Assembly (NCBI GenBank): GCA_048498995.1
Contig: JBEHWX010000001.1
Span: 62,001-126,000 of the forward strand
Length of the DNA: 64,000 nucleotides
Direction of reading: 5' to 3'
Origin: JBEHWX01 sp048498995
GTDB taxonomy: Bacteria > Bacteroidota > Ignavibacteria > OLB7
Under the pieces are notes generated by a model. It was given only the letters and a program-made list of their open reading frames with translations. It was not told the origin of the DNA and made no database searches. Both the position numbers and the translations under genes were made by a program. Numbering within the stretch: the first letter of the stretch is position 1; every line of letters begins with the position of its first letter. Shown here piece after piece: positions 33,691 through 42,499 of the stretch.

Positions 33691-34524
33691 TTATTTCTTG
33701 TTCGTCAGGCCGAGAATCGACGCGCGCCAGCCGACGGTGGCGATGGTGCGGTCGAGTTTTTCGGCGATCTGACGACGCGTCATGGTGCCGTAATTCTCAC
33801 GGATGAACTGATCCTCCTCCTCGCTCCAGGCGCGGCAGTTCGGGCGCGCGCGGTAACCGTGATGCGCGGCCAGTCGCATGAGCTTCTTGGCATTGACGCC
33901 GAGCTTGGCGGCCATTTTCGCGAAGGATATCTTTCCCAGGTTTTCGAGAACCCAGTTGGTGTCCTTCGCCGACAGCTTCGTGATCTTGCGGGAAAGGCCC
34001 ATGCGGCCGGCCTTGATCTCGACCGCGTCGGCCGAGCGACCAAGCTCCTCGGCCAGCTCCGCCACGCGGACCTTGCCGTAGTGAGCGCGCAGATACGCCA
34101 TCTCTCCCTCGTTCCAGGGCACCGGAGGCTCCGAGCCGATCCCGAGCTGATTGATCTTGCCGCGCACGCTCTGCTCGCTCCGCTGCAGCGTGCGGCAGAT
34201 CTGCGCCACGCTCAGACGCGGATACCGGGTCTTGAGATAGCGGACCTCCATCTCGGTCCAGGGACGGACCCCGTTGCCCGGAATGCCGAGCCGGAGCGCG
34301 CGATGCTGCACCGACGTGATGGTGCGGCCGAGCAGATCGGCCGTGTAGCGCGAGCCTCGCTTTGTATAGTTGTGACGGAGGATGCGATCCTCTTCCTTTG
34401 TCCAGTTCTTCCTGATGCGCGACTTCCCGACGCCGATCTTCGGCGCGGCCTTGTCGGGCCAGTGGATCTGACGGATCAAGGATGCTTCGCTCGGACGGGG
34501 ATTCAATCTGCGGTAGGCTTCCAT
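33691..34524 (-). CDS. Protein of five tandem Myb/SANT-like DNA-binding repeats
   Basis: The 277-residue protein is almost entirely made of five ~41-residue repeats at a near-exact 48-residue period. They start at W41 (WTKEEDRILRHNY), W89 (WTEMEVRYLKTRY), W137 (WNEGEMAYLRAHYG), ~L184 (degenerate, LSAKDTNWVLENLG) and W233 (WSEEEDQFIRENYG). Each continues with a second and third helix such as AELAEELGRSADAVEIKAGRMGL. The W...EED...L...Y...I...L.RT...V..R...LGL pattern is that of Myb/SANT and GcrA-like three-helix DNA-binding domains. It is very basic between repeats. I infer a sequence-specific, multi-repeat DNA-binding protein. No other domain, partner gene or clear Shine-Dalgarno is present. 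A 16-bp palindrome lies 61-76 bases upstream. Confidence 0.75.
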   Translation of the reverse strand: MEAYRRLNPRPSEASLIRQIHWPDKAAPKIGVGKSRIRKNWTKEEDRILRHNYTKRGSRYTADLLGRTITSVQHRALRLGIPGNGVRPWTEMEVRYLKTRYPRLSVAQICRTLQRSEQSVRGKINQLGIGSEPPVPWNEGEMAYLRAHYGKVRVAELAEELGRSADAVEIKAGRMGLSRKITKLSAKDTNWVLENLGKISFAKMAAKLGVNAKKLMRLAAHHGYRARPNCRAWSEEEDQFIRENYGTMTRRQIAEKLDRTIATVGWRASILGLTNKK

Positions 34525-34584
34525 TGCTCTGTGCCTGTTGATTCTAGTGGTGTTGGCAGTGGTTATGGACGATCAATCGTGACG

Positions 34585-34600
34585 ATGGTCGACCGACCAT
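34585..34600. promoter_or_regulatory. 16-bp near-palindrome upstream of the Myb-repeat gene
   Basis: ATGGTCG and CGACCAT arms flank AC, 61-76 bases upstream of the start codon at 34524. It is a plausible operator, possibly for autoregulation by the repeat protein. This is inferred from position only. Confidence 0.35.
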
Positions 34601-35526
34601 GCGCTGGTACGCTGGTCGCCGGTCTATGATTGTGGCGCCTTCTGCCTGGTCGGCAGATTCTCCGTCGCGTGGACCTCGACGGAGCGTGCGCTGGTGTGGG
34701 CGCGCAGAAACGTGCCGCGCCCGATGTTCGGTAATTGATAGTGATCTACGTCGCGGGACTCATGCCCGCCGATGCCTGTGGTAATCGCGCTTGCCGCGTC
34801 CTCCGCTCCTCTTCGCCATGCGTTGCTCACGCGCGGCGAAGAACGGTGGAAAGCTCGAGTCGTCCGGACCAATGCCGGGGATTCAGTCGAAGTCGTGCAG
34901 GAACGGTAACGTCACGATCGAGATCGATCGGTCACCGATGGACCTGAGCACGAGTGTGGACACGCACATCCCATGCGTGCCGTCACCTCACTGTTCGAAT
35001 TTCCCGGCTGTGGAACGTGTAGAGGACGCGGCTGATGAACGGGTCCAATATACACATCGTGACTGGCCGCCGCCAGCGTCTTCACGCCGTGATCGAACTT
35101 TTTTTTCAATGCACCACTCATGCTTCGACAGCGTGTCCGTTATGCTCGGAGAGATGGGCGCTTCTTGCGTTGACGATCAATTCGGTTCTCATCTTGAAGA
35201 CTCCTCAATATGTCATTTGTGACCACCGAATCGCGCGGAATAATTATGGCATCGGCGACCATCGCGCTGACAGGAATGTCATGAATGCGAATGCGGTGAC
35301 GCGTGTATTCGAATCCGCGCAAAGCATGCGCCATTGCGCGTCATTCGCGGTGACGGCGCATGCACGCTCGCGTCGCGAACATCGATGCTCCCGACACGCG
35401 CTTCCGAGGTTCGGTCTCGTGGTTGATCAGGGGAATGAAATGCCGATCGGATGCGACGGCGCGGTGCATTCCGGCGCGCTTCCGCCCCTGCTTGCGCGCC
35501 GTCGCCGCGATGCCCCGGTTACGACG

Positions 35527-35562
35527 CGGGGAGAGACGCATCCCGCGATGCCCCTCTCCCCG
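35527..35562. other. Strong hairpin downstream of the RecQ-like gene
   Basis: The CGGGGAGAG/CTCTCCCCG 9-bp stem contains an inner GCAT/ATGC stem, 84 bases beyond the minus-strand stop at 35646. No T-run is present on either side, so it is either a factor-assisted terminator or part of an unannotated RNA. Confidence 0.4.
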
Positions 35563-35645
35563 TGGGGTTCGATCCGTGCGGCGCGATCAGCGGCGCGCAT
35601 GATGAAATGCGCCGATCGATTGTGCGATGGCGGATATATACGCGC

Positions 35646-37163
35646 TTACTCCGCCGCGTGCTCGCCGTCGGCGCCGTGAGCGGCACCGTGAGTGGCGCCA
35701 TGATGCGTGTCGCACCAGTCGCAGTTGAGGCAGTCCGGCTCGTCGTGAAAGCCGAAGTACTCCGAGATATGAACGCGTCGGCAGCGCTCGCCGCGCACGT
35801 AGTTGACCATCGAGAGGAGGCGCATGTTGTCCTTCATCAGCTTCTCCTTCAACAGCTCGTCGTCCTGCAGATCGTCGGGAAGCGGTCCGGCCACGCGGAG
35901 CGTCCGCTCATCGAGCGATCCCTCGATCACGCCGTAGCGCTCCAGGATGCCGAGCGCGGTCTCGACGCGGAAATCGCGACGGTTGCGGAAGTTGAGCTGC
36001 TCGCGCAGGTGCTCGATGCCGAGCTGGTTGATCTCTCCCTCGTCACCGTTGAGCATGCCGTAGAGCCGCGCGTAGAATCCCGCGTTCGGATTCGACCACT
36101 TGATGAAGTCCATCTGGATGGGAAGATCCTCCTGATTGTACAGGAGGAGACAGAGGGAGTCCCGCCCGTCGCGGCCGGCGCGGCCGATCTCCTGGTAATA
36201 GGATTCGACCGATGACGGTACCTCTGCGTGCACGATCAGACGGATATCCGCCTTGTCGATCCCCATGCCGAAGGCGTTGGTCGCCAGGAAGAGCCGCTGC
36301 TCTCCCTGCATGAATCGTCGCTGCATCCGCTTCCGCTCGCGGGCGTCCAGACGCCCGTGGTAGATGCCGTGGTGGACCTTCCGGTCGCGCAGCATCTGCG
36401 AGAACTTCTCCAGCGTTCCGATCAGCGCGAAGTAGATGATCGCCGGGCCGGGATATCCGGCGAGCGCCTCGATGATCCTGTCGCGCTTCCCCTCGTCGTC
36501 GAATACCTCGTCGACCACGAGGCGGAGGTTCGGACGGCGGATCCCCTCGTGGAAGATCGTGATCTCCTCGGGCGCCAGTCCGAGGCGGAGCACGATGTCG
36601 CGCTGCACCTCCTCGGTGGCCGTGGCCGTCAGCGCCAGCGTCAGCGGGTTACCGAGCATGGCACGGAACTCGCCGATGCGGGAATAGTCGGGGCGGAAGT
36701 CGTGTCCCCACTCGGAGACGCAGTGCGCCTCGTCGACGGCCAGGAGCGAGACGTCGGCGCGCAGGATTCCCTCGGCGAACTCCGGGACGCGGAAGCGCTC
36801 CGGGGTGACGTACAGAAGCTTGTACTGGCCGGAGATGAACCCTTCCAGACGGGCGGTGCGATCCTCGCGGCCGACGGTGGAATTGATGAAGGTGGCGGCC
36901 ACGCCGCGGCGCCGGAGCGCGTCCACCTGGTCCTGCATCAGCGCGATCAGCGGGCTGATCACGATGGTGCCGCCGGAGAGGCAGAGCGCCGGAATCTGAT
37001 AGCAGAGCGATTTGCCGCCGCCGGTCGGCATCAGCACCAGCGAGTGCCCGCGCCCCTCCGGCGTGTGGAGGAGCCGCTCGATCACCTCGGCCTGCGTGCC
37101 GCGGAAATTCTCGTAGCCGAAGACGCGGCGGAGCGCCGCGATCGGTTCGTCGATGATATGCAT
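35646..37163 (-). CDS. RecQ-family ATP-dependent DNA helicase (short form)
   Basis: I chose the ATG at 37163 (505 residues). The longer frame would start at 37244, directly against a 17-bp hairpin. Helicase motifs are FRGTQAEVI (motif 0), PTGGGKSLCYQIP (Walker A), AVDEAHCVSEWGHDFRPDY (DEAH, RecQ aromatic-rich loop), TATAT (motif III), FGMGIDKADIR and YYQEIGRAGRDG (motif VI). A ~100-residue helical/winged-helix-like segment comes before the zinc cluster (C..RRVHISEYFG...CLNCDWC), and there is no HRDC domain. The tail is His/Ala/Gly-rich. It unwinds DNA 3'-5' in recombination repair by family inference. The domain order suggests a RecS-like or divergent RecQ branch rather than classical RecQ. 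Confidence 0.85.
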   Translation of the reverse strand: MHIIDEPIAALRRVFGYENFRGTQAEVIERLLHTPEGRGHSLVLMPTGGGKSLCYQIPALCLSGGTIVISPLIALMQDQVDALRRRGVAATFINSTVGREDRTARLEGFISGQYKLLYVTPERFRVPEFAEGILRADVSLLAVDEAHCVSEWGHDFRPDYSRIGEFRAMLGNPLTLALTATATEEVQRDIVLRLGLAPEEITIFHEGIRRPNLRLVVDEVFDDEGKRDRIIEALAGYPGPAIIYFALIGTLEKFSQMLRDRKVHHGIYHGRLDARERKRMQRRFMQGEQRLFLATNAFGMGIDKADIRLIVHAEVPSSVESYYQEIGRAGRDGRDSLCLLLYNQEDLPIQMDFIKWSNPNAGFYARLYGMLNGDEGEINQLGIEHLREQLNFRNRRDFRVETALGILERYGVIEGSLDERTLRVAGPLPDDLQDDELLKEKLMKDNMRLLSMVNYVRGERCRRVHISEYFGFHDEPDCLNCDWCDTHHGATHGAAHGADGEHAAE

Positions 37164-37244
37164 GTCGATTCGTTCGTGAACTGAAATGTCCGGAAGCTCC
37201 GCGTTCGCCCATCGGAGGCCGGAGGTCGCGAGGCGCCGGGACAT

Positions 37245-37282
37245 GACGCCAGAGGCCGCGCACGGGCGCGGCCTCTGGCGTC
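37245..37282 (-). terminator. Perfect 17-bp hairpin between glycosyltransferase and RecQ-like genes
   Basis: GACGCCAGAGGCCGCGC and its exact complement enclose a 4-base ACGG loop, 26 bases downstream of the glycosyltransferase stop at 37309. It is the most stable short hairpin in the window. It lacks a T-run but is placed as a terminator or insulator before the RecQ-like gene. Confidence 0.6.
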
Positions 37283-37308
37283 GAAGCGATGTCGTATCCG
37301 CGCGCCGG

Positions 37309-38058
37309 TCATCGCGACAGATACTTCCGTCGGATGGTCACCAGCTCGAGCGCGCCGGTGAGAAAATCTCCTCCCTTCACCTTCGATCCGCGGACGTCGC
37401 GCCATTCCAGCAGCGGCATCTCGTAGATCGTCCCCTCGGCCGAGGGGAGCCGGTGGTCCCGCCGGTGGCGGATCAGCCGGGCGATGATCTCGATGTCGAA
37501 GATCCAGTGTGTCTGGAACGGCTCGGCGAACAGCCCGGCCACCTCCGACGTGGCGCGGAACATCTTGGCGCCGCACTGCGTGTCGTAGACGCTGATGCCG
37601 AGCGTGAGGCTGGCGAGGGTGGCCGCGATCCTCCCGAGATAATGCCGGATCGGCTGGCGGTCGATGGCGCGGCCGAGAAGCTTCACGCGCGAGCCGATCA
37701 CCATCGAGATCTCCGGACGCGAATCAAGCAGATCCCGGAAGGGGAGGATCGTTTCCAGCGGCGTGGCAAGGTCGGCGTCCCAGAAGGCCACGTAGTCCGG
37801 GCTCTCCCGGAGCGCGGCCACGATGCCGCTCCTGACCGCCTCGGCCTTGCCGCTGTTGCTGGCCAGCGACATGGCGCGCAGCGCCTCCGGATGCCGGCGC
37901 TCAAGCCCGGCCAGCAGCTCCGGCGTCCCGTCGGTGCTTCCGTCGTTGACGAAGAGGAAGCGGATGTCGGGATGCGCCTCGGCGAACGAGACGAACGCCT
38001 CGGCATCGAGACGGCGCGCCTCGTTGTAGCAGGGGACGACGACGATGGTACGGGACAT
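37309..38058 (-). CDS. Family 2 glycosyltransferase (dolichol-phosphate mannose synthase-like)
   Basis: The 249-residue GT-A enzyme has the VVVPCYNEARRL start and the VNDGSTDGT nucleotide-sugar motif. DADLATP is the DxD motif in the FWDADLATPLE form typical of Dpm1-like enzymes. The acceptor region is SVYDTQCGAKMF. The C-terminus, HWIFDIEIIARL...PLLEWRDVRGSKVK, is characteristic of polyprenyl-phosphate glycosyltransferases, which load a sugar on a lipid carrier at the cytosolic membrane face. There are no C-terminal membrane helices, so it is the soluble Dpm1-type. It is single, bounded by hairpins on both sides. Confidence 0.9.
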   Translation of the reverse strand: MSRTIVVVPCYNEARRLDAEAFVSFAEAHPDIRFLFVNDGSTDGTPELLAGLERRHPEALRAMSLASNSGKAEAVRSGIVAALRESPDYVAFWDADLATPLETILPFRDLLDSRPEISMVIGSRVKLLGRAIDRQPIRHYLGRIAATLASLTLGISVYDTQCGAKMFRATSEVAGLFAEPFQTHWIFDIEIIARLIRHRRDHRLPSAEGTIYEMPLLEWRDVRGSKVKGGDFLTGALELVTIRRKYLSR

Positions 38059-38255
38059 GGACGTTCGGGAGCGGGGCGGCCGCCGTCACGGCGCCGGGGA
38101 TTGAGGGTTGTCGGGATCGCCACGCGCCGAACGGGAGCTCCCGGCCGGCGCGTCACGCGGCGAAAGCGCCAATATAACCAGGTGGATGCCTCCGGACACG
38201 GCACTTCGCCGGTGAAGTCCGGGTATCGCTTCGTATATCGACCCCCTGAAACGGC

Positions 38256-38290
38256 GAGGCCGGACCGGGAGATGATCCCGGTCCGGCTTC
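38256..38290 (-). terminator. Hairpin after the M16 metalloprotease gene
   Basis: A 12-bp perfect stem GCCGGACCGGGA/TCCCGGTCCGGC, extendable by three pairs, has a GATGA loop. It lies about 77 bases beyond the stop codon at 38367 and upstream of the glycosyltransferase start at 38058. Confidence 0.6.
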
Positions 38291-38366
38291 GCCACGTCGT
38301 TTGCCGCCGAGCGTTGCGCGCTTCCTCGGCGATTACCGTCGGCTGTTCACCATCGGTAGGTTGCCA

Positions 38367-41300
38367 TCAGCGGTTCACCTTTCCGTCGACCGGGCGGGAG
38401 GCGGCGTCGGCGCTCGGGTCCGAGGTGATCCAGAAGTCACGCGGGTAGAGGCGGTAGAGCTTCGTGTCGGCTCCCTCGGTCGACTTCAGGTAATCCTCGT
38501 AGAGGGCCATCTGCTTCTCCGGTCCGATCACCATGAAGAGCGATCCCTCCACGTTGCGCGCGTGGCCGTTGTAGCCGGGGAGCACGCGGCTGTAGACATC
38601 GTCCTTCCGCTTGAGAAGCTCGGCGCCGAGGCTCGGCTCCTTGCGCAGATCGAGGAGCGCGCGGCGGAAGGTCTTCACCACCTCCGGCGTCTGGCCATCG
38701 GCCAGGTCGGCGGCGATCGCCTCTCCACGGCTTTCGTAGGTGGAGGCGGAGCGGAACTCACCGAAGGCCTGCGCGATCGTGTACTCGCCCAGGATCTTCT
38801 CATCCGGCTGCGAGGTCTTCACCAGATCGGTGACGAAGCGGAGCGTCTGCGGCAGCTCGGGGCAGCGCTCGGCGTAGTAGCTCATCCGGCCGGAGCCGGC
38901 GCCGCTGCCGATGCCGTTGCTGTAGGCAAGGCCCGCACCCCAGGTCTTCATGAACACCGAGTGGTTGCCGCTGCCGCCGAAGATCTTCGCGGCCAGGAAG
39001 CGGAGAAGCGATTCGCGATCGGTCTGCTGATAGCTCGTCAGCGACGCGGAGTTCAGGAACACGCCGCTGCCGGTGTTCGGGTTGACCAGCCCGACGAAGA
39101 CCGGCGCGGAGGCGTCGGCCACGCGATCGTGCAGGCGGGAGACGATCTGCCGCTCGGCCGAGTGCGGCGCCGGCTGGACCGGCTTGGCGTCGAGCGCGCC
39201 GATCAGCGCCCGGACGTCGCCGGCCACCTGCTGCTGCGTGGCCTTCGAGGCGATCTGGAACATCCGGGCGTTGCCGGTGTGGAGGATCGTGGCGCGCACC
39301 TGGTTCAGCTCCTCGAGCGCGCGGGTCGGCGGAACGCGGAGATCATCGCGGATCTGTCCGCAGAGATAATTCAGATCCTGCGCCAGCGATCCGTCCGGGA
39401 TGTCGGCCAGCGTCAGGTCGATATCCTTGATCGCCTCGATCGCGTTCTCCTTGGCCGTCGGCCTGAGCCGCTGGAACGTTTCGGTGATCGGACGGAACTT
39501 CTCGTCGACGGCCGCGGCGTTGAACGGCTCGGCCTGGAGGGCGGCCAGCAGCGCCTTCATCTCATCGCGTCCGGCGGCCATCTTCGGCAGATCGGAGAGC
39601 GCTCCGATGAAGTTGCCGAAGGAGATCATGTCCTCCTCCGTTCCCGGCTCGCGCAGGAGCCAGCGGAGGCGATGCACGTTGTGCACGCGGGTGAGGAACG
39701 AGGCGGTCGACAGATAGATGCGGCTGTCCTGGCGGAAGTAGGCCTGCGACGGGTTGTTCACCCACGACTCCTCGCGCCCCTGCATCGTGTTTCTGAGGTT
39801 GGCCAGATCGGCGTCGACCACGTCGCGGATGCGCGAAAGGTTCTCCGGGCGCCAGTCGGGGCTGGTCAGCGCGGTCCGCATCCAGTCGACGGCGCGCTCG
39901 GTCTCCTTGGCGTTGTTGCCGGCGCCACGCATCACCAGCTCGGCGCGGCCGGTGAAGGTGTTGGTGCTGAAGTAGGAGGTGAGCGACAGGATCTCGTTCC
40001 TGATCTGCTCGGTCATCTGCTCGTAGGAGACCGGCTTGCCGTTTCTGATCACGCCGACATCGGTCAGAAGGTCGGGGAGGATCGACAGGTAGACCATGCT
40101 CCGGTCGGGGACGCCGTCGAGACGGAGCGCCAGGCCGACGGTGCCGCTGGTCATGTTGTCGAAGGTCGAGGAGACCATCTTCACGTTCCCCTGGAGGGTC
40201 GAGACGTTGTACTCGAGCTGATCATCGAGCGTCAGCGGCGGGGAGTCGATGAAGCGGGGATTCTCCGCCTGCGCGAGCGCCTCGAGCGCGGCGCTGGTGG
40301 AGTCGTACTGTGCCTTGTAGTGACGGATCGCCTCCTGGGCATCGGCGATCTTGTAGACCTCCTGGAGCCGCTTCACCTCGGCCGCGTTCCTGGCCAGGCG
40401 ATCGGCCTCCTCCTGCTTGAGAAGCTCCGGATCGGCCTTGGCGGCCACGGCGTACGGAAGGGTGGTGCCGAGCTTGGCCTTGGCCACCAGATCGCGCCAG
40501 ATGTTCTTGCCGCCGGCGACCTCCGCCGAAAGGGCGTCCAGATCGCTCTTCATCGTCACCGACTTGCGGAAGCCGTCGCCGCGGGCCAGGCGGTCCAGGT
40601 GGGACATCCAGGCCGAGCCGGTGTTCCGGAAGCCGAAGCCGGGGGGAGAGTTGACGAACTTGTCGTAATCGCGCCCCATCTCGACGATGCGGCTCCTGAT
40701 CCGGCTGTTGAACTCCACGATCTCCGGCGAGCCGTCCGGGAGCGTGGCCAGTCGGGAGATCTCCTCCATGATCTTTCCGCGCACCTGCTTGAGCTTCTCC
40801 TCGGTGAGGTTGGCCGCCGGGATGTCGGTGAAGGCGATCGAGACCGGGTGCCCCTGGTCATCGCTCACGTCGCCGTAGATCTCCTTGGCGCCGATATCCA
40901 TGCTACGGCTCTTCGAGTCGATGAAGACCTTGTAGAGATTGGTCCCCGGTTCGCTGGCGATGTTCTGCATGAAGAGCTCCATCCGGAGCTGCTCCTTCGG
41001 CGTGAGCTCGAGCGTGGCCGGCCAGGCGAAGACCACCGGGCCTGGCTGTCCGGCATTCTTGTGCGGGTAGGAGACGAAGTTGATGGTCCCGACCGGCGCC
41101 ATCGCCGGCTTCGGCAGGTCCGCCTCGGTCATCATCGTCCGCCCGGCCACCGCGACGTCCGGCTGCACGCGGTCCAGGATCTGTCCGGTCCGCTCCAGGA
41201 TCTGCGCCAGCGGCATCTCCTTCGGGAAGGAGCCGACCATGCCCATGTTGGCCAGGTGATAGTGATCGCGGTGGAACTTCCGGATATCCTCCGGTTGCAT

Positions 41301-42011
41301 CTTCCGGATCGCCGCCGGAAGGCCGCCGGAGATGTAGGAGAGGGGATGATGATCGCCGTAGAGATCGACGTCGAGCTGCTGGAAGAGCCTGCGCCAGGAG
41401 CGCTCGAAGGCCGAGACCATTTCGTTGTAGACCGAGCCCTTCTCCTCCAGGCGGAGCGTGCCGTCGGCCGGATTTTCGGTGACGCCGAAGTTCCTGACCT
41501 CGCGGCGGATCTCCTCGTCGGTGTAGTCCGGGTGGAGCAGCGCGTCCAGGCGGGCGTCGAGCTGCTGGTAGAACACGTCGGCGCCGGCGCCGGTGTTGAA
41601 GTGATAGCAGGTGCGCCACTGCTGGGTGAAGGCGTTCGATCCGGCCAGCGACATCGTCTCCATCGCGGCCACGCGACGTCCGCGATTTCCCTTGCCGAGC
41701 AGCAGATGCTCCTGCGTGTGCGGCTCTCCCATGTCGGAGGTCGGGAAGCTGTTGACCCAGATGAAGGCCTGCGGCACCGACTGGATCTGCAGCAGATCGA
41801 AGGTGAAGCCGGAGCGCTCGTGGACGAACCGGGCGCCGATCGGCCGGTCGGCCGCGTCGACGTAGAGGGAGACGGAGCGGAATCCGTTGACGACCTTACC
41901 GGGGGAGAGGTCGTTGAGCGTGATCCCCTTCTGCTGTGCCCATGCCGGGCCCGTCGCCGAGATCAGGAGTGAGCCAAGCGCCGCAGCGAGGAACGGTCGT
42001 GCTGCTTTCAT
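38367..42011 (-). CDS. Secreted M16C (presequence-protease-like) insulinase family metalloprotease
   Basis: The ATG at 42011 (1214 residues) starts MKAARPFLAAALGSLLISAT, a signal peptide. The very long upstream frame runs over the neighbouring transporter and is not real. The inverted zinc motif HTQEH (HxxEH) is at about residue 97, with the distal Glu in GSVYNEMVSAF. The two-lobe M16C layout has an N-terminal peptidase domain, a helical hairpin linker (about 480-560), a second M16-like half and a C-terminal inactive domain. Such enzymes degrade peptides of about 10-65 residues inside a closed chamber. A signal peptide is unusual for presequence-type proteases, so a periplasmic or extracellular peptide-clearing role is inferred. 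No T9SS tail is present. Confidence 0.85.
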   Translation of the reverse strand: MKAARPFLAAALGSLLISATGPAWAQQKGITLNDLSPGKVVNGFRSVSLYVDAADRPIGARFVHERSGFTFDLLQIQSVPQAFIWVNSFPTSDMGEPHTQEHLLLGKGNRGRRVAAMETMSLAGSNAFTQQWRTCYHFNTGAGADVFYQQLDARLDALLHPDYTDEEIRREVRNFGVTENPADGTLRLEEKGSVYNEMVSAFERSWRRLFQQLDVDLYGDHHPLSYISGGLPAAIRKMQPEDIRKFHRDHYHLANMGMVGSFPKEMPLAQILERTGQILDRVQPDVAVAGRTMMTEADLPKPAMAPVGTINFVSYPHKNAGQPGPVVFAWPATLELTPKEQLRMELFMQNIASEPGTNLYKVFIDSKSRSMDIGAKEIYGDVSDDQGHPVSIAFTDIPAANLTEEKLKQVRGKIMEEISRLATLPDGSPEIVEFNSRIRSRIVEMGRDYDKFVNSPPGFGFRNTGSAWMSHLDRLARGDGFRKSVTMKSDLDALSAEVAGGKNIWRDLVAKAKLGTTLPYAVAAKADPELLKQEEADRLARNAAEVKRLQEVYKIADAQEAIRHYKAQYDSTSAALEALAQAENPRFIDSPPLTLDDQLEYNVSTLQGNVKMVSSTFDNMTSGTVGLALRLDGVPDRSMVYLSILPDLLTDVGVIRNGKPVSYEQMTEQIRNEILSLTSYFSTNTFTGRAELVMRGAGNNAKETERAVDWMRTALTSPDWRPENLSRIRDVVDADLANLRNTMQGREESWVNNPSQAYFRQDSRIYLSTASFLTRVHNVHRLRWLLREPGTEEDMISFGNFIGALSDLPKMAAGRDEMKALLAALQAEPFNAAAVDEKFRPITETFQRLRPTAKENAIEAIKDIDLTLADIPDGSLAQDLNYLCGQIRDDLRVPPTRALEELNQVRATILHTGNARMFQIASKATQQQVAGDVRALIGALDAKPVQPAPHSAERQIVSRLHDRVADASAPVFVGLVNPNTGSGVFLNSASLTSYQQTDRESLLRFLAAKIFGGSGNHSVFMKTWGAGLAYSNGIGSGAGSGRMSYYAERCPELPQTLRFVTDLVKTSQPDEKILGEYTIAQAFGEFRSASTYESRGEAIAADLADGQTPEVVKTFRRALLDLRKEPSLGAELLKRKDDVYSRVLPGYNGHARNVEGSLFMVIGPEKQMALYEDYLKSTEGADTKLYRLYPRDFWITSDPSADAASRPVDGKVNR

Positions 42012-42499
42012 AGGGTCTCGATCCAGTACTGAATGAACGGTAAGTGTAGAGTCTTCCGGGAGCGGACTGTGTCGCGGGGAGCGGGGTGCGAGCGCGGGTT
42101 CCGCCACGGACCAGTGGGGGAGGTCGCGTGATCCGACCGGCAGAATCGAGAAAGTACATAAATCCGCCAGCCGTCGCGCCGGAAATTCCTTCTCCCCTCC
42201 GGACGCCGGCATGAAACCTCCCTTCCACGGCGGGAAATCAGGAGCGGACCGGATGGTTCGCGCCGGGCGGCTCTCCGGTGCCGGCTCGGTGCCGGCTCGG
42301 TGCCGCGCCGGAGCCGCGTCCGGAGGTCGGGAGCCGCGATGGAGCAGCCGGAATGAGGGAAGATCCGGAGGAGAATCGGTGGGGAACGGGGATGCTCCGG
42401 AGGGGGCGTGGAAGCGGGGATGAAGCTCGCGCACTCCATCCCCGCGGTCGCCGCCGGCCGTCGGGGCCAGCCGTCGTGGCCGGCCGGCTGGGCCGGACG
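42012..42499. other. Intergenic region upstream of the M16 protease
   Basis: About 490 bases with no credible gene. It includes a short direct duplication (CGGTGCCGGCT at 42279-42299) and should contain the protease promoter. No riboswitch or clear operator was recognised. Confidence 0.4.

Larger units (their letters stand above)
34525..35645. other. 1.1 kb region without a credible gene
   Basis: Unusually for this dense window, about 1120 bases between the Myb-repeat gene start and the RecQ-like gene stop hold no convincing coding frame. The base composition is visibly lower in GC around 35.0-35.35 kb. The frames (up to 143 codons on the + strand at 34791) lack domains and have erratic Cys/His/Ser composition. 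It contains a palindrome at 34585-34600 and a strong hairpin at 35527-35562. It could hold an uncharacterised RNA, a decayed gene or a recently acquired fragment. Confidence 0.5.

Noticed and set aside
34791..35222. 143-codon + frame in the gene-free region
   Set aside because: Cys/Ser/His-rich erratic composition, no recognisable start context and no domain; it cannot be supported as a gene.
37164..37244. Longer RecQ-like start at 37244
   Set aside because: That ATG sits directly against the 17-bp hairpin with no ribosome-binding site, and the extra 27 residues precede the conserved family N-terminus.
38301..41972. A 1223-codon open frame on the + strand
   Set aside because: It is antisense to the M16 protease and is rich in Arg/His/Asp/Gly from reading the third-position GC bias; no domain is visible.
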